A stretch of 64,000 nucleotides of DNA from Trichostrongylus colubriformis (taxonomy: Eukaryota > Nematoda > Chromadorea > Rhabditida > Trichostrongylidae). The notes beneath the pieces were generated by a model. The model searched no databases, was not told the DNA's origin, and saw only the letters and a program-made list of their open reading frames with translations. Positions within the stretch are counted from its first letter, which is position 1. Each line of letters opens with the position of its first letter. Shown in pieces: positions 10,560 through 22,329 of the stretch. The DNA lies in assembly GCA_963978905.1 (NCBI GenBank), contig OZ022258.1, forward strand, positions 35,835,282 through 35,899,281. Direction: 5' to 3'. The translations under genes and the position numbers were made by a program.

Positions 10560-11990
10560 TTTGGATAGATTTCATCACTCCTAGCCGTACAAGAAGGAGA
10601 CAATGACGACGAACCTGATCTCGGAGGTTACGCTGGAATTCCAGGTGGTGGTGGAGGTGATGGTGGTGGAGGCGATGCGCCAAATGTTCGCACTTTCAGA
10701 AACAGTTGGAGGCCGTGGAGGAGCTGGAGGAGGAGGAGGTAGTGGTGGTGGTGATGATGATGATTATGATGATGATGATGTTGGTGTTAATGTCTGTTGT
10801 AGCGGTGCTTGTGGTTGCTGTGAGGCTGAAGACACTCTATAGTAGATTGGCCACAAGGGGGCCGAAGTGGTAGGTTCGGCGTCGACAACATCGCACTGTG
10901 TCGCATTTGATACTGATAAAGCAATAGAAATCGTAGCACGGGAATGTATGCGTCGATGTAACGTTTCCAGGCGGTATTGTTTCGATACAAGATTTACTAC
11001 CTGCTCTTCCACGTATGCCTGTAGCTCTACCAGATTTCTCCAGTATATCATCAGAAACATGCGAAGGTGCAGGGCTGTTAGCGATGTCATTTGACATGGA
11101 CATTGGGGTTTTTTAGAGCGAGAGAATCAGGTGGAGACGGTGGAACTGAAGCATCTTTTAGCACAGGTTCTAGGTCATTGGGCTGAGACAGCAATTTGGG
11201 AAGCCTCATTTGATTGACGAGCCGTGAAAGGAGAAGCAACGGCGATAGGGTTGGGTAATGCAGCAAAGGATGTACCAACACTTCTGTTGGCTGCTGTGTC
11301 ATCTGTCCGAGTAGTCGTCGCGCGATCACCTTGAGAGGCATTTTGCGGAACGATTTTCGAGAGCAACATACGTTTATTCGGTGGAACCAACGCCAGACGA
11401 GTGGCACGATGACGAGAGACAGACTGTGGCCTCATTTTCGCTTTTGGCATGGGAGCGCTTGTTTTCAGCATGACGACATCAAAATCCATACATTCGTCTT
11501 GTTTTCAATAATGTATTCGAATTTTCTTCATGATCGGGATTCGATGGTGCAGGACTTGTGGAAGCTAATTCTGGATGGCTTTCATTTACATCGCAAAAGG
11601 AAGTACAACTAGTTGAACGCACTTTTAATCTGTCGGCAGAGACTCTTTCCCGGATCTGAGTTCATCCATTGCCATGGCAGACTCCTCACACTGGTCTTCT
11701 AGAACATCTTCACCAAAAATCCTCAGAGCATGGGCCATTAGTTGATCCCACTTCATCTCTGTCACCTGATTACCATGTTTTGACGAAACTTTCAGCAACT
11801 GGTGCTTCCTTAACAGTACATCTGGATCTTTAGAACTATTAAACCATTCGAAAAGCAAATCAACTGCACTTCTTGAATCTTGCAATCCTTTGGGATGCTC
11901 TTGTATAATCAAATCCCAAGCCTTACACTGCATTAATCTGTATAACTCCCGACTGAGCGCAGGATGTCGAAGCGAATGTGACACCTTTCA
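10560..11990 (-). pseudogene. Frame-broken coding-like tract, possible retrocopy of a regulatory protein
   Basis: Reading the minus strand from about 11984, a 119-codon frame (ELYRLMQCKAWDLII, AVDLLFEWFNSSKDPD, EMKWDQLMAHALRIFGED) stops at about 11625. A +1 shift then gives VNESHPELASTSPAPSNPD. A further shift gives 104 codons from 11489 (MRPQSVSRHRATRLALVPPN). Later pieces are DASVPPSPPDSLALKNP, MSMSNDIANSPAPSHVSDD, and a Gln/Ser/Pro-rich end (SSASQQPQAPLQQTLTP followed by a poly-Pro stretch). The Ser/Thr/Pro/Gln-rich low complexity resembles transcriptional regulators. No intron of 40 bases or more with GT..AG explains the frame changes, so decay of an intronless copy (or assembly indels) is the simplest reading. 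I do not recognise the protein. The GGT/GAT repeats at 10640-10790 belong to its low-complexity end. Confidence 0.35.
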
Positions 11991-12059
11991 CAGCGCCTAG
12001 TGACATTGAATCATTTCTCAAACTGCATCGTGACAGATAGTTCGGATTGCTCTCAATCA

Positions 12060-13275
12060 CATTATTTATTATTTTAAGATCGAGGCAACAGGCAGGGTTT
12101 CGGGAGGGTTCAGTACAATCGATCACATCCACATGGTCACTGGGCTCATTGAAGTGTCGCGACAGCACAAGATCCGAGATGCCTCAAATTCATCGATTTA
12201 AAGAAATTCTCCGACTCCGTTGGGACAGAAGCGGTTATCGAAGCCCTGGGAAACAGGATGTGCCTACTCAGTACACAGGAGTAATTCGTGAGCTCTACAG
12301 CAACTTCACGACCAGGAACTCGCCATTCTACAAGAAAGCCATGATCGACGTGAGAGGGGTTCGATAAGGCGACTCCAGCTCGCTTAAACATTTCAGCGCT
12401 GCTCTTGAGAACGTCATGCGTCAATTGAAATGGGAAGTAATGGAAGTGAAAGTCGATGGACAGCATCTACACCACCTCCGCTTCGCTGACGACATTGCAC
12501 TTATAACACCGACAATCCAGCAAGCGCAGCGGATGCTAGCCGATTTCGACTGCGAGCGTGGAAAAATCGGTCTGCAGCTGAACCTGACGAAGACGATGTT
12601 CATGAGAAACGGATTGGTACCTGACGCCCCATTCACGCTCAACGGAACGAACATCACTGAATGCTTCAGCTATGTGTACCCATGTGGGGAAGTCAATATG
12701 ATGAACGACTCAGCACCAGAGCTGAGCAGGAGGAAAAGAGGGGCTTGGAGGGCCTTCAAGACCACCGAGGGAGTAGTGAAGAAGACGAAGAACATCCGGC
12801 TCCGCGCCCATCTCATCGATTCCGCTGTCCTTCCTGCCCTAACATACGCCTCAGAGACTTGGACTCTACGTAAGCAGGAGGAGCATGCGGTCGGCGTCAT
12901 CCAACGCGCCATCGAGAGGACGATGCTTGGAGTATCCCGATACACGCAAGTGCAGAGGGGAATCCGAAGTTCCGAACTCCAACGTCGATCAAAGATCAGG
13001 GACGCCGTCGTATTTGCCAAGGAATCGAAGATTAGATGGGCCGGACACGTCATGCGATATCGCGATGACCGTTGGACCAGAGCGATTACCGACTGGATCC
13101 TTCGGGACGACAAACGAACACCTGGACGACCGCCGGCCCGATGGTCAGACTTCTTCACAAAAGCTCTGCGCGAAAGGAACGAGACGCCACGTGTCCCTGG
13201 GGCCAGAAACGTTCACTGGACTGCTTTGGCTCGCGACAGGGACGAATGGAGACACAATGCTGGCGCCCGGTCGAG
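12060..13275 (+). pseudogene. RTE-clade LINE reverse transcriptase, 3' half
   Basis: The finger/palm part (12090-12415) is broken: DHIHMVTGLIEVSRQ, then FSDSVGTEAVIEALGN, then ELYSNFTTRNSPFYKK appear in different frames. From 12416 a single frame of 314 codons carries [20 protein letters not shown] (the catalytic FADD box), [14 protein letters not shown], the [10 protein letters not shown] thumb region, [49 protein letters not shown] and [11 protein letters not shown]. That order matches RTE-type LINEs of nematodes. The N-terminal endonuclease is absent here; a minus-strand RTE endonuclease scrap lies at 51850-52285. It is 5' truncated and dead, but the 3' part has stayed open. Confidence 0.85.
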
Positions 13276-13312
13276 ACTCTCGATGAGCAACGGAACAACA
13301 GGTGATACAGGT

Positions 13313-13600
13313 GAAGTATCTCGTCCTTTACTGCAGGGTTTTTGGGAAAATTCTAAATAACAGAGTAGTTGAGCATCTGAATGATTGCAATATACTGCCT
13401 GATGCCAGTACATTTTTCCGCACAACTATCAACCGTAAAGGCCATAAAGGCCGCACAACTATCAACTAAATGCTAGAGTTATCAGTCGCGTCATGTGCGA
13501 GAAGTTGATGTAACATATTTCGATTTCTCTAAAGCGTTATCTAAGCAGCCACGTGGCAAAGTACTAGTTGAACCAAAATGCATAGGTAAGAGAAATGTTT
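13313..13600 (+). pseudogene. CR1-like reverse transcriptase scrap
   Basis: Immediately after the RTE fragment, one frame reads [19 protein letters not shown] followed by ILPDASTFFRT. This corresponds to the conserved block in front of reverse transcriptase motif A of CR1-like elements. At 13505 VDVTYFDFSKALSK is motif A itself. About 60 bp between them holds a short duplication (CCGCACAACTATCAAC twice, at about 13418 and 13452). The RTE and CR1 pieces are in the same orientation with no spacer, a nested or fused junction. Confidence 0.6.
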
Positions 13601-13610
13601 GATCTCATAA

Positions 13611-13985
13611 TCCTATCATAACCTATATATAAACCAGGAGTTTGGTGTGTTTGTACGGATGTTTGGCTGTCCGCTCGATTCTCGATTTACCAGAAAGACA
13701 AGTGGGGGAGGGAGGTCAAGTTCGGGTTGGGTGGGGCATGGTCTAAGATGTATAGAGCGCACATGGGCAATGTGGCACTCCGCCTACAGTGGGTGGGACG
13801 TGTGCTGCATAGTCCTCCTATCAATGCCAAAATTCTGTAACTCGTCTCAAAATTGCGCGGACATCGTGAGAAGGTGGACCAAGATGAGGTCCGGCTATAC
13901 GTAGTAGTCGAGGGAAATCCACCTTCAATGGGCAGAGCATGCTTCAAGTGGGGTGCTAACCACAATTTTCATTGTTCGGCTCCAG
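13611..13985 (+). repeat. Helitron-like 5' end with one diverged satellite-like unit
   Basis: After an A, the sequence starts TCCTATCATAACCTATATAT, like the 5' ends at 22191, 25279 and 47655. It continues with a segment related to the 268-bp unit of 25342-27800: TTGGGTGGGGCATGG, GCGCACATGGGC, a CTCCGCC box, GAAGGTGGACCAAG. Only one diverged unit is present. No 3' terminal hairpin was found. Confidence 0.45.
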
Positions 13986-14167
13986 AGCAGTCTAGAGACT
14001 GAGTGAAAATTGGTGGAGGTCAGCGAGATCTGTGCTGTATCCAGCATATTTGAGGTAAGGATCTCTGGATCGGTCTAGAAGCCGGGTAAAAACCGAAATA
14101 ATGCGTAGCAGCCCAAGTAACAAAAATAATTTCAGATGATAACCTTGGGCGGAGCCTTCGCTACTAT

Positions 14168-14640
14168 GTTGATTGAGAAGATCGGTTTTGTGCAGAAGGC
14201 TGGAAACAGCTTATGAACCGCAATTTAAGTGCCCTCATGAAAGCTAAAATTCCACAACATCAAGCATCATCGATCGATATTGATTGGAAATATCGGTTTT
14301 TGTTGAGGCGGTTGGGAACGGCTTATGGACTATACCACTGAGTGAGTGTCCCTATAGAAGTCAAAATTTACACCATCATGTAGCACCTATCGAATTTGAT
14401 TGAAAATATCGGTTTTTGCGCAGAGGACTGGAAATGGGTTATGGACCATACCACTGAGTGAATGCCTCTATAGAAGTTGAAATTCTGGAAAATGATCAGA
14501 GAGTTGCACCAATAGGTGACGCTGTTGCAGAACTGAAAAAGTCCTATTGGTCGACATCGTTCAAAATCGTAAACAGGGCACTCCCAGGTGTCGAGGAAAA
14601 TGGGCGCTTCAATGCGACCCCCCTTTTTTATCATCTACAG
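14168..14640 (+). repeat. Three-unit tandem repeat (about 113 bp) followed by a C-tract repeat
   Basis: ATCGGTTTT recurs at 14181, 14293 and 14409 within diverged units that also share GGCTTATGGAC and ACCACTGAGTGA. It is followed at about 14580-14625 by AGGTGTCGAGGAAAATGG and a CGACCCCCC tract, a segment repeated at 30775-30830. The two belong to one dispersed repeat family. Confidence 0.55.
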
Positions 14641-14869
14641 CTCCGTAAATTTCTATAGTCTCATTGCTAGGTGTCTCATTGCTGTTTTTGTGTTTTTGTA
14701 CTGATTGCCCACTGAAAATAAATCTCTCCAGAATTTTTATTTTTCATTCTTCATCTCTGGTCATCGAAAGCAGCCGATATTCAGTAAAACAAAGTAATTC
14801 AACAAAAAGCACATTTCAATCAGTATGTGTAGTACGTCGTGACCTCTTTTCCGATTAGCTTTCCCACTT

Positions 14870-15470
14870 CACTCGACGTGCGGATGCGCGCTCCTGGGAA
14901 AATTACACATACATTCACACTACTGAGCTTCAATGAGAATAACGAAACAAAAAATTAGATCCAAATAAAGAGCAGGTAATATCCATCACAAAATCTGAAA
15001 GAAAATCAGGAAACTTCTTTTTCGATCAGTTTTCATCCACACTCGACGTGCGAAAGCGACAATCCTGAAGAAGCACGTAAAGAAAGTCAAACAATACTCA
15101 AAAATAACTCAGCACATAAACAAAACGAAAAACTCAGAAAAGCAGGTGATACATACAGCACATGAAAAAACGAGAAACCAAAATCAAATCAAAGCTGATG
15201 ATATATATCACAAAATCAAAAAAAAGAACAACAAACCCTTCTTTCCAAACTGTCTTCAGGTCAATCCACGTGCGAGCGACGATCCTGAAAAAACAAATAA
15301 AAGAAACAGAGAAACACGCAAACACAAAACATCACATAAACCTTACGAAAAACTACGAAAAATAGTCAATATACATCTAAAAATCTGAAGAAAAAAAGCA
15401 ACATCTTGCTACGGGACGAGTGTTGAGCTCGACGATGTGGCAATCTGAAAGAAGCAAATGAATTGATCGT
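14870..15470. repeat. A-rich diverged tandem repeats, period about 165-220 bp
   Basis: A CGACGTGCG..GCGA..ATCCTGAA motif recurs at about 14875, 15045, 15265 and, weakly, 15430. Each copy is followed by 100-150 bp of strongly A-rich sequence on the plus strand. Open frames here are just the consequence of lysine/asparagine-rich AAA/AAC codons. Confidence 0.5.
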
Positions 15471-15699
15471 AGAAAAACATTCACACATAGAGCATCACGT
15501 AAACAATACGAGAAACAGATTTCAAATGAAAAAAAAACAATGAAAATACCGACTAAAAAATTAGAAACGTGAAAATCGCGGTAACATTCGAAATGCAAAG
15601 CAGGCCTGCGGCTGCATCGCGGCGAACTGGAGCACGCCAATCGACAAAAATGGCTGAAAATCGCAAAAGTAGACTTTGTAAACGATCATAACCTTTCTC

Positions 15700-16030
15700 A
15701 CTTTTGATCATTTGGGACCAAAGTTGTTTTTTCGAATGAAGTAGGCTTGCTCTTTCTAATGACTATTTTAGTTTCTTCAAATGTTCAGAAATGCGAGAGT
15801 TACGCGAGTCTAGGATTATTCAAGGAAAATAAAAATTGCGTGCGGGTTTTTTGACTTCTAACAGTTGTAACTTTTTTCGTGCTGTTATAACTTTTTTCAT
15901 GCTGAGTGTTATGCAGCCATAGTTGTTTTTCTGAAAACAAATACTTTGCTCTTTCTAACGCGCTTTCAAGCTCTTTTGTACGTTGCTTAGATCTTGAGAT
16001 ACTTGAGTCAAGGAATTGTCGAGAAAAATT
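15700..16030. repeat. Diverged direct repeat, period about 199 bp
   Basis: Two units share CAAAGTTGTTTTT / CATAGTTGTTTTT, TTGCTCTTTCTAA, a CGAGAGTTACGCGAGTC / TGAGATACTTGAGTC block, and AAGGA. They start at about 15718 and 15917. No coding content. Confidence 0.5.
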
Positions 16031-16754
16031 TTTTCGTCATCAAGAGCGTGACAGCGTCACACAGAGAGCGTCAAAACCTCCTCGAGAGAAGCTCCATACT
16101 TTCCTAACAGTTCTCCAGGTAGCAATGCAGTAAAACCAACAGCTTAGCGCTCTTCGTTCTTGCTTTGGGTATGCGCCATGCCTCCTAATTTCGCAGTAGA
16201 TGTGATTGGAAGAGCACTAGATGTAACTAGAAGGGTGGTTGGCCTAGTAAGATGATCTCGTGTGGCTATCAGATAGGACATACATTTGTGAATTCCGCTT
16301 TAAGGATCCGCCATGCACTGGTATCCTGCTACAAGTTGCAGATCACATTGAAAGGGTGTTCCACAGGGCGAGTGATCAGTGAATACTCTTTGAATGTTCA
16401 ATTTTCTCGTGGACCGTGAACACATTAGTGGACGTTCCACTGAACAAAGTATATTCGACTATACCGCAATTTTATTGCATTGATGCTTGTTCCTCTCTCC
16501 TTTTTCGCTGTTTTTTTCGTGTATGTGGATGCGCTGTGAATACGCTACCCAAATTTTAACGAGACTTCATCACTAGACTTTGACTGTTTGATCTACCAAA
16601 TTGGTGGAGCTTGCGCTGAGGGAAGAATGCGGAAGCAGGGATGCTGCTTGAAATCTGAACCTCAACGATTACGGAATACTTGTCCTGGAAACTGAGTGAA
16701 TTTGGGTGAAATACCATTCTCTGTCAACTAACTAGCGGTTTTGTTGCCATGTCT

Positions 16755-17028
16755 TCAGGCTGGCAAGCCCAGTGACTTTGCTTTGATAAGCTCCGTGGAC
16801 CCTAATAACCAGGAACGATCACGGAAATCCAGACATGGAATGGACGTGTTCTTCGTCGTGGGCAACTCACATGAGGAAACTATATGTATAGACTTCACAT
16901 TTCACGACATTAGCCAGAAAACGGCAAAGTGCTCACGTTTTGTGAACTGGCCTGACTGCAACAGGCCAGGAGTGCACCCGTGCCATAAGAGTATGACCCG
17001 TTTTCAGCAAATTGTTACAGCCATCTAG
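16755..17028 (+). CDS. Possible exon of an unidentified gene
   Basis: The frame follows a nematode-like splice acceptor (GTCTTCAG, ending at about 16759) and reads AGKPSDFALISSVDPN, RHGMDVFFVVGNSHEETICI, DFTFHDISQKTAKCS, FVNWPDCNRPGVHPCHK to a stop at 17026. It is cysteine-containing and non-repetitive, with protein-like composition. No donor is obvious. The exon-like pieces at about 17190 and 17320-17741 lie downstream on the same strand, so they may form one gene. No domain recognised. Confidence 0.3.
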
Positions 17029-17311
17029 CGACGCCAGAAGCTTTCAGACAATTTTTTCCTTGTTTATCTCAAACCAACGAGGACCGCAACTACTTCGTGA
17101 TAATTTTGGAGACTGATTCTCTTTTTTGTAAGCCATCAGGTATGTTCTCGTCATCTAGCAGTGCCAAATTTGAACGCAGATTTTCAGCAACCAATAGGCT
17201 CTAAAGAGGTGAAAGGAGCAGTTCAGGAGCTGAAACCATAGATAGGCTGATGAGGTCAGCTTTACCAAAGCCTGATGAGGTCATCTTTACCAACTTTTAG
17301 CGCTCCATATA

Positions 17312-17741
17312 GTTCAACTTAAAACTGCACTTATCTCCTTATCAAAAATTTCAACACGATGAACCTACCGTAATTACCGTTACGCCCGAAACTCTGGCCA
17401 AGCAGTGGGCTGACCCACTTCCTGGTCCAGGATTTTCGGCTCACATGCCATCGACATTTGAAACTTCTGAAAGGTTTATGAAGCATGAGGAAAAGCCAAC
17501 TGTTTCAGGTATTTTTTGTACTACATGCCTCTCCGATGGTAGTTCACTCAGGATTTCAGGTGCTGCACAAGATCTGGTGAAATCATCTGCTCAGCAGTCT
17601 ATGATCTCGCATAAGCTCAATAGCAGACCAGATGCACACGTCATACGACTGTCGGAAGAGGATCATGAAAAAGCGAAAGCGATGTTCTTTTGTTCTGGTG
17701 CTCTTCGTGATGAGGATAATATTGATAGAGACGTTTCATAG
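17312..17741 (+). CDS. Two terminal exons of an unidentified spliced gene
   Basis: The first exon (in frame from about 17312 to 17508) reads EPTVITVTPETLAKQWADPL, PGPGFSAHMPSTFETSERFM, KHEEKPTVS. A 51-nt intron follows at 17509-17559, starting GTATTTTTTG and ending ATTTCAG, close to the nematode consensus. The second exon (17560-17741) reads AAQDLVKSSAQQSMISHKLN, RPDAHVIRLSEEDHEKAKAM, FFCSGALRDEDNIDRDVS and stops. An AATAAA poly(A) signal lies at 17895-17900. The intron is a multiple of three without stops, so read-through is also possible. The 5' end is unknown; a small piece (QPIGSKEVKGAVQELKP, about 17191) after an ATTTTCAG acceptor may be another exon. I do not recognise the family. Confidence 0.4.
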
Positions 17742-17894
17742 GGCTTCCACTTCTATTTGAACAATGTGCATTAAACCATGCACATGCACCACTGCAACAA
17801 AATTATAACAATTCAATAACGTAAACAACAAGCATGCTTTGCGGATTGCTTGCCTCCATTAGACTCCGTTGATAGTATGACTGGTATAGCCTAA

Positions 17895-17900
17895 AATAAA
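17895..17900 (+). terminator. AATAAA poly(A) signal
   Basis: The hexamer is 154 bp past the stop codon of the two-exon candidate gene and is a plausible 3' end for it. A polypyrimidine/CAG acceptor followed directly by ATG lies just downstream (about 17921), which could be the trans-splice site of a further gene, but the frame after it is only 19 codons. Confidence 0.3.
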
Positions 17901-17941
17901 AATGTATTTTTCTTCCCCCAGATGGATACCGACATGTCGTT

Positions 17942-20683
17942 CTTGCACGCATCAATGATCTCTATGGTAGCAAAGCATTAACATAAAGGTACAGTTTACG
18001 GTAATATGAGTATCTTGGTTCTATCCGCGAGTAGATAGGCCCTTCCATAATGATGAGGTGTATGTCACCGTGGCAGCGCGATGGTGAGTGCTAAACGCGT
18101 AACGAACCCGTAAATGATGGCAGCCACCTTTTTAAGATGGCTTACATCCATTTGCGATTCAGCCAGCGAGGTAGCGGTAGCTCTTTTCGTGTATGAGGGA
18201 CAGATATTGACTGTACGATGGGCTAGAGGAAATTTCCATAAAATTATCGCTTACAATTAGCTACAGATGCGACCCCCCCCCCACTTCCTGTCCGGTCAAG
18301 TGCGACCCCCCCTGTCGAGGAATGCTCGACTCCCGAAGTACCCTGCATAGATATTTGTGTATAGAGCTGAAAACAGGTATTGTGATCGCATCGAGTGATC
18401 ACAGTCGCAGAAGTTGGAAGACTGCAGCATCATGTGCCATGGTCGTAACTGTCGGTTATCGCGCGAAGAGCAGGGCACTGTGATGGACCACACCAGTGCT
18501 TGAACACAGCTGCAGAAGCTTATATCTATAGAGCAAATTGCATGTAGATCGATACCTATTGCTATGATGGGCCTTTGTAGAAGGCTGTAAATAGACCACC
18601 CTACAGCACAATTGTAAAATCTATAGACTTTCGCCAAACCACATTGCTGTGCAATTTCTGTTTAAAACATTTTGTCCACTGTCCGCTTCGCACCGATACC
18701 CCGTAACGTATAGCGAAGCTCACCTGGTTTTATATGATCACAGAGAAACCTGATGTCGAAAATCAGAAATTCATAACCACAAGTAGTTCCAATACTAGGG
18801 GGAGATAGCAAGTTTTCTGTGTCAGGAGCGAGATCCATTTGGGCCAAGTCCTTCGATATCAGAACTAACCAAACTCTCTAGGTTAGCCAAAACCTCCTTG
18901 GTCAATCATAGGCGTAGTCTACTACAAACTCGGCAAACCACTTCTTACATAGCAGTGAAATCCCACTGCAAAACAGACGATCCTTCACCGAAAAGTATGA
19001 ACTTCTTCAGTGAATAGACAGCCATTCCCCGCAGTGATGCCAACCCCATATCGACGGAGGAGCTATAAAAAATCTTTGCAGAATGATATGAAGAGGTTCT
19101 GCCATCCACAGCGCTTTTGTGATGAACCACTTCTTCACAAAGTCATTCCACAGTGATCTATAACATGTGTATCGTGACTATGAGACTGCGATATCTTTGT
19201 ATGAATTTTTATTTTTTCAACAAAGACCCATGAAATTTCTATCTAAAATTGCTGGATGAAGTGATGAAGCGGCCTCCTCAGTACTTGAAGATCTCCATTA
19301 CGAATATCTGAAATACAACTTAAGTTTGTTTTCGTGACAATAAATTATTATAGCCAGAGACGAGAAGATCTATCAAGTTTTGCTGAACTCACCAAACTCT
19401 GTTGAGATAGCTGTCCAAGAGGATGTTTCGCATACGAAACCTGCCACTACCTCCTCGCTTTTCTTGGGGTACGGCGTTTCCTGCAATTGATTGCCTTATC
19501 TCTGAATAGCAACTTATTCAACTACCAGTTTTAGCCACGCGATGTACCTCTCGCGTGAGCGGCACCGGTCAGGAGCAAACTATGCGTAATATAATCCGAA
19601 GGAATAACTCATCATAATGTAGAAATTCACTGAAATCCTAATTATGCGAGCGGACTCATTTATTGGTGCGACGTATTGGTCATAGAAATAAAACTTTGGT
19701 GACTATCCCTCTATGGTGCAGTTCATCCCTTTTCTGCTTTTTGCTCATAATCTAATGAACGACGGAGTTTAGTGTGACTTATTCGAAGCATTGCGATGCA
19801 CTGTTGGAAGCTTACACCTACTCTGTTCCCCATAACGTTGCCCTTTTTACCCTAACAGCACCAGTGATGAGGGTAATCCGGGCCGAATATGGAAGGATCA
19901 TTAAATATGAAGGTCGTGGTGCTCAATAGTATGGAAGTGAAGAAATAACCAAATAAAACGGTCAAAAATCCGAGAAATAATACTCTCCTCCCGCCGTTTA
20001 TTCTGGAAAGGTGCGGGTCGCAATGAAAAAAAAAGTGGCGGGCTGCCATAAAACAAGTGGTAGATGTTGAAGAAGACAGCTCTTATAAAGCCCGGAAACA
20101 CTCTCTCTCATCGGAAATTTCGCAACATATGGTCTTTTTAGAGCCCTCTCTTTCACTTGCGTGACCTTCTCTGGGAGTTCCTATTACCCACATTACCCCT
20201 ATCACTGTCTTTAACCATCCTACTCTGCCGACACCTAGTGTGACGTGAACACACCGCAGAGTGGCTCGCAGTGTAGTGTGTGGGTGTTTATATAGGTATC
20301 AAGTATTATCACGATGATAACATGGCCTTGGAACCGATGTCCAACACCAATTAGCCCCCTTCCCCACCTCCCGCATTGAACAGTCGAATTCTCCCATAAT
20401 CCGGAACCGGCAAACAAACCGACTAACAACGTAAGTGGTTTATATAATGAAGGGGTTCTGCTTTCTTAGCTGTGCACTGGCTTCTGCCCTTTGTAAAATC
20501 AATTGTATTTTATCGTTCAAGAGTCTATACTTGAAAATTCAGAAGAAAGAACTGTTTTTAAAGCTCTATAAAATTGAATAAGATTTTATTAACCATTCGA
20601 AAAAAATCAAAACGAAATTTCGATATTATTAAGCATTGAAGTCTTATTTCGAACTGTGGTTACCAAAAGGATTGCTTTGAATA
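17942..20683. other. no gene recognised; contains one C-tract/hairpin repeat
   Basis: Apart from the repeat at 18264-18345 described separately, no exon with convincing splice sites or domain was found. Open frames of 60-113 codons exist on the minus strand (18296-18637, 19852-20101), but they overlap each other in different frames. Confidence 0.35.
18264..18345 (+). repeat. C-tract plus hairpin dispersed repeat, copy A
   Basis: Two GCGACCCCCCC tracts about 32 bp apart are followed by a GTCGAG..CTCGAC hairpin (18314-18330) and then ACCCTG. Homologous copies are at 31024-31115 and 54658-54735; partial ones are at 14580, 30775 and 53255. Confidence 0.6.
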
Positions 20684-20912
20684 GGGTGTGAGCCACTAGG
20701 GCAGAAAATACGCGTTGCGGCATATGGCATGCAACGCGATGGTGCGAGCTGTGCACGCCGTAATGGATAGGGTTGAAGGCGATGACTGTTTTCTACGCCC
20801 TTTTGAGCGTAACGGGCTCAGGACGCCAACAGTAGAGGCGCCATTATCTAGCATCATCGAGTCGCGTTCTAAACGCAGCCACGCGAATTTACTGTTCTAA
20901 TGGCGCACACAT
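20684..20912. mobile_element. MULE-type foldback, diverged copy
   Basis: The left end, GGGTGTGAGCCACTAGGGC, is an imperfect inverted complement of the right end (CTGTTCTAATGGCGCACAC). The interior has ATGGTGCGAGCTGTGCACGCC, GGCGATGACTGTTTTCTACGCC and TTTTGAGCGTAACGG. These match the interior of the element at 60058-60287 (GCGAGCTATGCGCGCC, GCGATGACGGTGCTCTACGCC read on its minus strand). No clear target duplication. Confidence 0.5.
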
Positions 20913-22190
20913 CTACAGTAAAGTTCACCACTGATACTCTCGGCAAAACTTGCAAAGGATGTGTCTCATATGAATGGCGAAGTCCGACGTGGTCATTTGG
21001 GAAGCAAGAGCCTCCCATCATGAAATGTATCAGCGCAATACATACACTCGAAGGCAACCACGAAATCTAGTTTTACCGGTGCGGCTAGTTCCCTTTTGCT
21101 CTTTACTTTATTTTTATAACCTTTCACAAATTCTAATTATAGTGCGTCAGTGAAGCAACAGCACTCTTTGCGATTGTTTCGGCTTCGTTAATGCTCTTCA
21201 CTTGGTCAATGGACTGACCACTTCAATTAAAAGCAGAGGACGCTCAAAGCATAAAGGTCACAGACACAACTTCGTCGCGAATTTGTTGAAATTAAAATTC
21301 AAGAACACCGAAATGTTCCTGCTTACGACTATGCTGGTACTTGTTGGAATGACGCTATCCTTGAAATCCAGTGAAATTTTTCAAATGAGATTCGACATTG
21401 TAGCCTGTTTATCGGCAAGAAATATAGGATAATCGTTGTTTAGGATGCGGCGCGCTTTCCATTCTCCTTCTGAATTACCACGAAATTCGAATGCTATTTA
21501 ACCTAAGGTGACTTCCAATGTCAGCCAGCGGGTGAGTGCTTTTATCTGAGACAAGTTCGACAACAATCCGACACCGATAATCGAAGGAGTGGGATCTTGA
21601 ATGACTTTAGTCGTCTTTAATTCCCGATTCAATACGCGGACTTTGGGAAGCGCGACACCTCTCACTACGCGCGCCAAGTCTATAAAAATCTACCGTTTTA
21701 AAAACTGTTCATGTTTTCAAAGACAGAGTTGTGGTATCGAGTGAGAAAAGGCTGTGGATGAAAGGTCATTTTGCAATTGCGGCATTCCGTCCAAGCAGAC
21801 GAATACAGCAATACGGCAAACAATCGAGGAGCTCCACGTTGTGCAAGATACAAGTGCATGCTTCATCAGAATGACTTAAGTGCTGAACTCCAGCAAGTAA
21901 ACTAATGAGCAAATAACGGCGAGTTGTTACTTATTGGTCTGCATCACCATTTCAGAATCTGGAAGATGGTCTATCGTAAGCATTATCTGACGTTCCAAAT
22001 CTGCACAAGTGCCAAACATAGTGTAGCTACTGTAATCGCACCCTATGTTTTCACGAGTACTTTTACTTTGGCACTCTCGAAAGCGTGAGCTAGGATACTG
22101 AACTCACTTTTGTGCTAATGGGTCCAACCTCAGTTGACTGGAACAAATTTAATCACGGTACACCATGTAGACAAGCTTAACTTATAACCA
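20913..22190. other. no gene recognised
   Basis: A 76-codon plus-strand frame at 21202 has a hydrophobic patch (MFLLTTMLVLVGMTLSLKSS) but no splice context or domain. Otherwise nothing is seen. Confidence 0.3.
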
Positions 22191-22202
22191 TCCTACTATA
22201 TA

Positions 22203-22227
22203 TAATTCGCTTAGTATGTCTGTGTGT

Positions 22228-22263
<36 letters not shown>
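22203..22263 (+). repeat. (GT)n microsatellite
   Basis: About 60 bp of near-pure TG dinucleotides, interrupted by a few TC units, just inside the 5' end of Helitron A. Confidence 0.9.
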
Positions 22264-22266
<3 letters not shown>

Positions 22267-22329
22267 TCCGTCTGTCACGAAATTCATATCTCGCGTCGCA
22301 GCAAAGCTGGGACGCTGAATTTTACAAGT

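Noticed and set aside
10603..10842. Gly/Asp-rich 79-codon frame
   Set aside because: It is made of GGT/GAT triplet repeats that are antisense to the Pro/Ser-rich end of the minus-strand relic.
12670..13158. 162-codon minus-strand frame
   Set aside because: It is the antisense shadow of the RTE reverse transcriptase 3' half.
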